A stretch of DNA of 37,954 nt, taken from NCBI GenBank assembly GCA_944323285.1, contig CALURV010000001.1, positions 1 to 37,954 of the forward strand, given 5' to 3'. Of the stretch, positions 32,276-37,954 are shown one piece after another. Positions within the stretch are counted from its first letter, which is position 1, and the number at the start of each line of letters is the position of its first letter. The DNA comes from Candidatus Gastranaerophilales bacterium (GTDB lineage Bacteria; Cyanobacteriota; Vampirovibrionia; Gastranaerophilales; Gastranaerophilaceae). A program made the position numbers and the translations under genes. The notes beneath the pieces were generated by a model that saw only the letters and a list, made by a program, of their open reading frames with translations, ran no database searches and had not been told where the DNA came from.

Positions 32276-34225
32276 ATGAGAATAAACCAAATAACAACAG
32301 ATATTCCTAAAAATCAAACAAAACAACGTTTAAAAAATAATAATCTAAATATAAATAATAATATAAGCATAAAAAACGAACCAACTTTTAAAGGTGGTTT
32401 AGATTCATTTTGTTTGGGTGTCGCTGACTTAATAGAAAATGGGGGACTTGCCATATCTTTCACTCTGCAAGATATGCTGGGAACAAATCTTCCAAGACCC
32501 ATAATGGGATTAATGAGAAATAAAAAAGAAAATAAAGGTGAGAAAAATCTTAAATTTGCCGCAAAAGAACTTGTAAGAGAAATGCTTACAGGTCCAAGTA
32601 TGTTTATTATTCCAATGGGGATGTTGGGAGCAGGAAAAAAACTCTTTGGTAAGACTATTAATATACCAATGAAATTTATAAGAACATTTGGAGATATTCA
32701 TGCTTCTAATGCATTAAATGAAATGGGTCAAGCAATAAATAAACAAGATTTCTATAAAAATACATTTACTCAAATTATAAAAAATGCAAAATCAGAAACC
32801 CAAGCATCAAAAGAAACAATAGAAACTGCAGCAAGTTTTGCTGAAAGGTTAGTAATAGCAGCAAAAGATAAAGCAGCACAAAAAGAAACTTTATCAAAAT
32901 TATCTGATGAATTTATAGGCATAGTAAAAGGTCATGCACAAGATGCATCTCATAGCGATTTTACAACTGCTTTTGTATCATCTAATACATCAGCATCAAT
33001 TAAAGATACTATAAATTATATGATGCAATACGCAGACGATATTGTTGCAAAAGCCCAAAAACAAGATGTTGGAAAGTTAAATGAATTTATAAAAAAACTT
33101 ACAAATAAAAAAATAATCGGCAGATTTGCAATGAATGCAGCAATGTATGCAGCGATTATGGCATTTTTGCAAATAATACCAAGATTATACAATAAAGCCG
33201 AAGGCAAATCTAATGCCGGACTTAAAGGATTAATGAAAGAAGAAACATTAAAAGATAAAACTCTTAATGAAACAACAGCGAAAAAAAACGAAGAAAAAAC
33301 AACAAAAGATAAATCAAATCCATCATTTGGCTCAGCTGCAACAATTACAAATACTTTAACAAATAGCAAAGGTATCATAGGGAAAATAGCCCAAGCATTC
33401 GAATTTGAAGGTTGTAATGTTTCATTTCCATTACTACTGGGTATTATGGGCTTTGGTATTTTAATACCAAGAACACTTCAAGCAAAAGATAAATATGATA
33501 GAGAAGAAATTTTACGTAGAGATTTGGTAACTTGTGCAGTAATGTGTTTTGCAGAAAAAGAATTAAGAAAAGGGTTTTCAAAACTAAATGAAACAAAATC
33601 AGGACTAGTTCTGGCTGCAAAAGAAGAAGGATTTAAAAAACAAAATATATTAAAAAGAATCTATGATTACCTTCGTCCGATTAAAGGAGTTCGAGTTTTA
33701 TCAACAGACCAAATAATTTCTAAATATAGTGGAATAGATAAATATAAAGACGGAATAAAAGGATTTTGTGAATTTATAGAAGGACAAGGCGGTAATTTAG
33801 GTAAAGTATTTAGTGTAACAGATGAAGCTAAAGATATAGTTCAAAATCTATTAGCAAAAGAAGGTAAAGATATAGCAACAGCTGATAATATAACAATCAA
33901 AGAGGCTTTAACAAAAGCTATTGATTCTGATGACGTAAAGAGACTTACAGATTTATTTAAAGATAAGAATAATCCTTGGGTTCAAAAAGCTAAAACATTA
34001 AATGCAAGGTTTACAGCACTTTCTGTATTAGTATTAGTACCTGTATTCCTAGGATTCTTACTACCAGCAATTAATGAAAGAGCAACTAAAAAACGTATTA
34101 GAGAAGAAGAAAATCAAAAAAAACTAACTATGAAAAATAGTATCAATACATTAAATCCTGATTTCTTTAATCAAAGTCAAAAAACAAAAATTATTTTTGC
34201 AGATATGGCAAAATATACAAAATAA
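32276..34225 (+). CDS. Large FKG-motif membrane protein, unknown function
   Basis: A 649-aa protein. The start is set by AGGG 5 nt upstream. The N-terminal 45 residues are Asn/Lys-rich and disordered, ending in EPTFKGGLDSF, the FKG element shared with two other proteins here. Hydrophobic segments occur near residues 105-120 (MFIIPMGMLGAGKKLF), 285-300 (AAMYAAIMAFLQIIP), 383-400 (FPLLLGIMGFGILIP) and 580-600 (LSVLVLVPVFLGFLLPAI), so it is probably membrane-embedded. Charged helical linkers (KDKTLNETTAKKNEEK) lie between. It has no enzymatic motif and no classical signal peptide. Family not recognised. It is convergent with rqcH, with no gap. Confidence 0.75.
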   Translation: MRINQITTDIPKNQTKQRLKNNNLNINNNISIKNEPTFKGGLDSFCLGVADLIENGGLAISFTLQDMLGTNLPRPIMGLMRNKKENKGEKNLKFAAKELVREMLTGPSMFIIPMGMLGAGKKLFGKTINIPMKFIRTFGDIHASNALNEMGQAINKQDFYKNTFTQIIKNAKSETQASKETIETAASFAERLVIAAKDKAAQKETLSKLSDEFIGIVKGHAQDASHSDFTTAFVSSNTSASIKDTINYMMQYADDIVAKAQKQDVGKLNEFIKKLTNKKIIGRFAMNAAMYAAIMAFLQIIPRLYNKAEGKSNAGLKGLMKEETLKDKTLNETTAKKNEEKTTKDKSNPSFGSAATITNTLTNSKGIIGKIAQAFEFEGCNVSFPLLLGIMGFGILIPRTLQAKDKYDREEILRRDLVTCAVMCFAEKELRKGFSKLNETKSGLVLAAKEEGFKKQNILKRIYDYLRPIKGVRVLSTDQIISKYSGIDKYKDGIKGFCEFIEGQGGNLGKVFSVTDEAKDIVQNLLAKEGKDIATADNITIKEALTKAIDSDDVKRLTDLFKDKNNPWVQKAKTLNARFTALSVLVLVPVFLGFLLPAINERATKKRIREEENQKKLTMKNSINTLNPDFFNQSQKTKIIFADMAKYTK

Positions 34226-35860
34226 TCAAACAATAATTTCTTCTTCATTCTTATAAGTAACAAAGGCTATTTTATTATTTGCTTTTTTAACATATTTTCT
34301 TTTTGTATAAATAATTGAAGTTTTTGAGTTATCTTTTTGTGAAGAATATTCTTTAGTTATTTGTGCAGCTTTTAAAAGAACATCATTAGGAACATTTTTT
34401 TTATCATTATTCTTAACCAAAATATGAGCACCTGCAGCATTTAACGGATGAAACCATAAATCTTCAGCTGAAGCTATTTTAGAAAGTATGTAATCATTTT
34501 GATTTTTATTCTTACCGACAAAAATAAGAAAACCATTATATTCTATAGTATCAACCTTAAATTTTTTTTCTTTAGCAAATGGAATATTTTTATTTTCCAA
34601 GATTTCAGAATATATTTCTCTTAGTTCAGACAAATTATTCTCGTTTTTAATATAAAATTTCTGCTCTTCATAATATAAAATTGCAGATTTTGTATCTTCA
34701 ATCATTAATTTGGCATGTTCGAAAGAAGATTTTACTTTTTTATACATTGAATAATATTTATTAGCATTATCAACAGGTGAAATATTAATATCCATATTTA
34801 TCAATATTTCATTACCTTCAAAATCATACAAAGAAATTTCTTCTTTTAACTCTTTAATGTTATAAATATTGGCCATAATAATATCGGCTTTTAATTTATA
34901 TTCAAAAGCTTTATCTAACTTTTTTATTTGTTCTTCCTGTTTTACTCTTAAAGTATTCAACTTCTTTAATTGAGAATCTATATAACTAATAAGTTTTAAT
35001 CTTAAATTTTCTTTCAATAATAGATTTTGATGAAAAGTAAAATAATTATCAATTAAATCATTTAAGGTTTTACACTCAAATGAATTTTCAAAATTAAATA
35101 AAAAATATTTAGAAAAATCATTATCAATACAAAAAGAAAGGTGTTTACAAGATACAAAATCTAATAACTTACTATAAAATTTTTCATAAGATACAGGATT
35201 AATAGAGTTAAAAATCTTCTCTACAATCGGAATAGTTAAATAATAATATTTTAAGCTTATAGATTGAATAATATTTGAATCATCAATAGAAGAAATAAAA
35301 TCATCAAAATTAACTTTTAATAAATTTTTTCTTCTTTTTTTAGGCGGATAAATATAAGGCATAAGACCTGCGAGTTCGCGTTCTCGGCTTTTTTCGCTGC
35401 TAACATTATGAGCACAACCAATAATAATATTGGTATCATAATTATATAAAATTACATTACTATGTTTACCCATTAATTCAATAGATAAACATAGCTGCGA
35501 TTTTTCATTTAATTCATCAAAATAATCAAAATAAATTTCAAAAATTCTTTCATACTTAGGAACAGCAATATTAACAATTTTTGCATTAAGAATATATTTC
35601 CTTAATAACATACAAAACATAGGTGCAGTTTTTGGAATATTTAAACATCTTTTTTCTTCATTTTCTTTAGACATAAAACAAATATGATAAAAATTAGGAT
35701 TAAAATTAATATATAATTTTCTGGTTTCACTATTATTTCTAATAAAAAGAATTAATTCATATCTGTTAGGCTGCTGAATTTTTTGAACTCTGGCTCCAGA
35801 AAAAAAGTCAAAATTTTCATCACAAAATAATTTTAAAGTTAATGCATCAAAATTAATCAT
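34226..35860 (-). CDS. rqcH: RqcH/NFACT-family ribosome quality-control protein
   Basis: A 544-aa protein of the NFACT family (RqcH, FbpA, NEMF). It binds obstructed 50S subunits carrying peptidyl-tRNA and directs Ala tailing of the stalled chain. The NFACT-N domain covers about residues 1-200, including GLMPYIYPPKKRRKN. A helix-hairpin-helix and coiled-coil region follows (about 280-400). The C-terminal NFACT-R domain carries SAEDLWFHPLNAAGAHILVKN. Residues 104-105 are E-R where, as I recall, characterised homologues have D-R. TAAAAT ends 6 nt before the ATG and no Shine-Dalgarno is seen. Older fibronectin-binding annotations refer to the same family. Confidence 0.9.
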   Translation of the reverse strand: MINFDALTLKLFCDENFDFFSGARVQKIQQPNRYELILFIRNNSETRKLYINFNPNFYHICFMSKENEEKRCLNIPKTAPMFCMLLRKYILNAKIVNIAVPKYERIFEIYFDYFDELNEKSQLCLSIELMGKHSNVILYNYDTNIIIGCAHNVSSEKSRERELAGLMPYIYPPKKRRKNLLKVNFDDFISSIDDSNIIQSISLKYYYLTIPIVEKIFNSINPVSYEKFYSKLLDFVSCKHLSFCIDNDFSKYFLFNFENSFECKTLNDLIDNYFTFHQNLLLKENLRLKLISYIDSQLKKLNTLRVKQEEQIKKLDKAFEYKLKADIIMANIYNIKELKEEISLYDFEGNEILINMDINISPVDNANKYYSMYKKVKSSFEHAKLMIEDTKSAILYYEEQKFYIKNENNLSELREIYSEILENKNIPFAKEKKFKVDTIEYNGFLIFVGKNKNQNDYILSKIASAEDLWFHPLNAAGAHILVKNNDKKNVPNDVLLKAAQITKEYSSQKDNSKTSIIYTKRKYVKKANNKIAFVTYKNEEEIIV

Positions 35861-35878
35861 AAAATAATTTTAAACGAA

Positions 35879-35905
35879 AAAAGCAATAAAAAATATATTG
35901 CTTTT
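35879..35905 (-). terminator. Intrinsic terminator, bidirectional
   Basis: AAAAGCAATA pairs with TATTGCTTTT across a 7-nt A/T loop. It lies 28 bp downstream of the minus-strand glycine-rich gene... read on minus it is followed by six T residues, and it sits just upstream of rqcH. Confidence 0.75.
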
Positions 35906-35932
35906 AAATATTATTAATAATAACTGAATAAT

Positions 35933-36904
35933 TTATGCAACAGCTCTGATTCTATCATTGAGTACTTTATAAGAAGTAGTACAAGCAGAATTAGCTGCAA
36001 CATTTTCTATAGAAGCATTTTGAGTAGAAGAAACCATAGTTTCAAGATTACAACCTGATTTCAATATACCATTAGCTCTCAATAACCCATTAGTGCCTCC
36101 CATTATACCACCAACAGCACCGCCAACAGCTGCACTTGTAATTGTATCAACAGCAAAATCTTTAATATCAAAATCTTTATCATCATCAAAAGCACAATCT
36201 ATAACATAATTACTTGAACCAGCCAGAGCACCTGTTTTAACACCAGTTTCTGCACAACCTTTAACAGCTTCTTTAACACAACTTGCGCTGCCAGCTGTAC
36301 CCATAGTAGCAGCAGCAAGCCCACCTGTAACAGCACCAGATAAAGCATCTTGTGCAATTTGTTTTGCATCAAACTCATCACCTTCTACAGCATTAGTTGA
36401 ACGGTCAGCAAGTTTGAATCCTGCTTTTGTGGCAGCACCTGTTCCTACACCTATTGCAATAGCAGCAGCAGTTCCAATACCACCAGTACAAGCAGTAACA
36501 GCAGCAATAACAGCAATTGCTAAAACACTAGATGCAATATTTGAAAATAAATTTAAACTACTATCTTGTTTATTAGCAAAATTCTGAATTTCTGCAGATG
36601 CTTCTTCATAAGATATTTCACCGTTCTTATATTTTTCAATTACAGCTTCGCACTTTTCAACACTTGTACCAAGATTAACTAATTCTTTAAAACCATTCCA
36701 AGCTTTTGAAAAAAAACCTTGTTTATTTCTTACATTTTCTAATTGCTCATTTAATGAATCAATATCACTTTCAAAATTTTGATAAGAATTATCATCAGAA
36801 TACTCAAAAATACTTGATTTATCAGTTGAAATATCTGAATTAAAATTACTAAAATACAATCTGTCAGAATCATTCAAAGAATTAAAACCTACTTCACTAA
36901 TCAT
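35933..36904 (-). CDS. Glycine/alanine-zipper-rich protein, unknown function
   Basis: A 323-aa protein with a weak ribosome-binding site (GGGTAAGG). Residues 1-60 are acidic, Ser/Asn-rich and probably disordered. About 60-115 is charged and helical. About 118-160 (SSVLAIAVIAAVTACTGGIG, then AAAIAIGVGTGAATKAG) and about 195-275 (ALSGAVTGGLAAATMGTAG; TSAAVGGAVGGIMGG) are small-residue glycine zippers able to insert in or oligomerise at membranes. This layout is common in secreted effectors, pore formers and phage-type proteins; no toxin domain is recognisable. Eight or so cysteines lie in the C-terminal part. Confidence 0.65.
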   Translation of the reverse strand: MISEVGFNSLNDSDRLYFSNFNSDISTDKSSIFEYSDDNSYQNFESDIDSLNEQLENVRNKQGFFSKAWNGFKELVNLGTSVEKCEAVIEKYKNGEISYEEASAEIQNFANKQDSSLNLFSNIASSVLAIAVIAAVTACTGGIGTAAAIAIGVGTGAATKAGFKLADRSTNAVEGDEFDAKQIAQDALSGAVTGGLAAATMGTAGSASCVKEAVKGCAETGVKTGALAGSSNYVIDCAFDDDKDFDIKDFAVDTITSAAVGGAVGGIMGGTNGLLRANGILKSGCNLETMVSSTQNASIENVAANSACTTSYKVLNDRIRAVA

Positions 36905-36996
36905 ACCTTACCCAAAACTAAACTATAAACCTTACAATAATATAAAGTAAATTTATACATAAAAATTGCATTATGTTTAACAAAAGTTTACAATAA

Positions 36997-37365
36997 TTAG
37001 ATGTCAATTAATTTTCGTTTTATAGCACGAACAACAGCTTGAGTACGATCGGATACACAAAGTTTTTTAAAAATATTTTGAATATGTGCTTTAGCTGTAT
37101 GAACACTAACATTTAGTTTTTTAGCAATCTGATGATTATTTTTACCTTGAGAAAGATACCTAAGTACTTGGATTTCCCTTTTTGTAATTAAATTATTATT
37201 ATCAATATTGACAACTAACTTATCACTAAAATTATTGAAAAATCTATCAAAAAATGTTCGTGAAAATTTAACTTCAACTAAATAACCTTTACCTTTATCA
37301 TCAATAATCTCATCAACAATAGAAAATAAAATCTTATCATTACTAATCCTAGAAAATGGCATCAT
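36997..37365 (-). CDS. LuxR-type HTH transcriptional regulator
   Basis: A 122-aa protein. Residues about 60-120 form a LuxR/NarL helix-turn-helix: LITKREIQVLRYLSQGKNN, then QIAKKLNVSVHTAKAHIQNI and FKKLCVSDRTQAVVRA. The N-terminal 55 residues are too short for a receiver domain and lack a phospho-acceptor pattern, so it is not a complete two-component regulator. It may respond to a small ligand or act constitutively. GGGAGGAAT directly before two consecutive ATGs gives a strong start (37365 or 37362). It lies downstream of the rRNA operon on the same strand. Confidence 0.9.
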   Translation of the reverse strand: MMPFSRISNDKILFSIVDEIIDDKGKGYLVEVKFSRTFFDRFFNNFSDKLVVNIDNNNLITKREIQVLRYLSQGKNNHQIAKKLNVSVHTAKAHIQNIFKKLCVSDRTQAVVRAIKRKLIDI

Positions 37366-37455
37366 ATTCCTCCCTATAGCAAATATTCAACGAAAAGTAA
37401 TAAAGCTAAAGAAATAATACAATAAAAAGAAGAAGAAAAACTAACATATTTTCCA

Positions 37456-37485
37456 AATAAAAAAGACTGCCTAATAAAGACAGTC
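37456..37485 (-). terminator. Terminator of the rRNA operon
   Basis: On minus, GACTG (37485-37481) pairs with CAGTC (37469-37465), followed by TTTTTTATTT. It lies 13 nt after the 5S rRNA 3' end. Confidence 0.75.
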
Positions 37486-37497
37486 AATAAACTTGAA

Positions 37498-37612
37498 TCC
37501 GGCAACTAGTTATTTTTCCAGGCGGTCTTCCGCCAAGTATTTTCACCGCAAGTAGTCTTTACGATCGTGTTCGGAATGGGAACGGGTGGTATCCTACCGC
37601 TTGGTCACCGGA
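37498..37612 (-). rRNA. rrf: 5S ribosomal RNA
   Basis: About 115 nt on the minus strand, with paired ends (TCCGG at the 5' end, CCGGA at the 3' end). The conserved CCCATTCCGAACACG loop and the GGCGGAAGACCGCC helix are present. It follows 23S on the same strand. Confidence 0.95.
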
Positions 37613-37717
37613 AAATTTTCGTAAGATGGCTAAAATCTAAAAAGAAGCCATCAGCGAGCATTTCCGCTCATACACAGAGAGCTGCACAAAATTATAAAAC
37701 TAATCATCAAAGATGCT

Positions 37718-37954
37718 AGGAAAAGCCCTCGTCCTATTAGTATCACTCGCCTAAATATGTTGCCACACTTACAGCTATGACCTATCAACCATGTAATCTG
37801 CATGGGGACTTACCTGGTTACCCAGTAAGAGAACTCATCTTTCGGTGGGCTTCGTACTTATATGCTTTCAGCACTTATCCGCTTCGAACACAGCTACCGG
37901 GCGTTTACCCTTGGCAGGATAACCCGTACACTGGAGGTTCGCTCTTCCCGGTCC
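37718..37954 (-). rRNA. rrl: 23S ribosomal RNA, 3' end (partial)
   Basis: The last 237 nt or so of 23S rRNA on the minus strand, recognisable by GGATAAGTGCTGAAAGCATA and the terminal TACTAATAGGACGAGGGC helix. The gene continues beyond the window. The exact 3' end (about 37718) is an estimate. The spacer to 5S (37613-37717) holds no tRNA. Confidence 0.95.

Noticed and set aside
33016-33378. 120-codon minus-strand frame inside the FKG membrane-protein gene
   Set aside because: It is a Phe/Val-rich shadow of the AT-rich Lys/Asn coding strand, with no ribosome-binding site.

Overview
The window is 38 kb of AT-rich DNA from a diderm bacterium. An MlaE-type permease, a beta-barrel autotransporter and PilT all imply an outer membrane. 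Low GC, an independent-type phosphoglycerate mutase, the DXP isoprenoid route, RqcH, and several proteins starting M-N/R-I...F-K-G/A recall gut Gastranaerophilales (Melainabacteria/Vampirovibrionia). That placement is from memory and unconfirmed. Both ends lie in repeated DNA (a duplicated tRNA-Met flank at the left, 23S rRNA at the right), so the window is probably a whole assembly contig.

Left island (1-3796): a four-gene restriction-modification cassette holds a DpnA-like methyltransferase, a DpnM/Dam-like methyltransferase, a short PD-(D/E)XK nuclease unlike DpnII, and a zinc-ribbon/DUF4145-like protein. It lies between two copies of a tRNA-Met 3' end plus flank. The left copy looks like a second tRNA-Met broken by the cassette; the right copy is intact. 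No integrase is visible.

3797-19143: a SNF2/SWIM helicase; a guanidine-deiminase-fold protein with an FKG N-terminus; a zinc-ribbon protein; a DHH phosphoesterase and valS (minus strand); an anchored SGNH-hydrolase-like protein; gpmI; an unannotated 42-aa gene; a TPR protein; and a GT-C-type membrane protein. 19396-23422: two amino-acid transporters (AGCS, APC) and pilT, apparently one operon. 23424-27006: mlaE-like permease and mutL on minus, then tRNA-Gly, a phosphoglycolate-phosphatase-like gene and tRNA-Leu on plus. 27007-29229: GC-rich 79-bp tandem repeats behind tRNA-Leu lead directly into a 5'-truncated Pmp/autotransporter gene. 29430-37365: a small FKA protein, dxs, a probable small membrane-protein gene, a large FKG membrane protein, rqcH, a glycine-zipper-rich protein and a LuxR-type regulator. 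The right end is the 3' part of an rRNA operon on minus (23S, 5S).

The most unusual global signal is a family of about nine interspersed intergenic repeats, all in the same orientation. They open with a TTTAATCTAGTATCGCAC-like end and close with TCTCGGACA, and contain two hairpins; the right-hand one looks like a bidirectional terminator. Other signals worth attention are -10 boxes placed so that transcription would begin at the start codon (leaderless genes), the shared M-I...FKG N-termini, and the mosaic structures at two tRNA genes.
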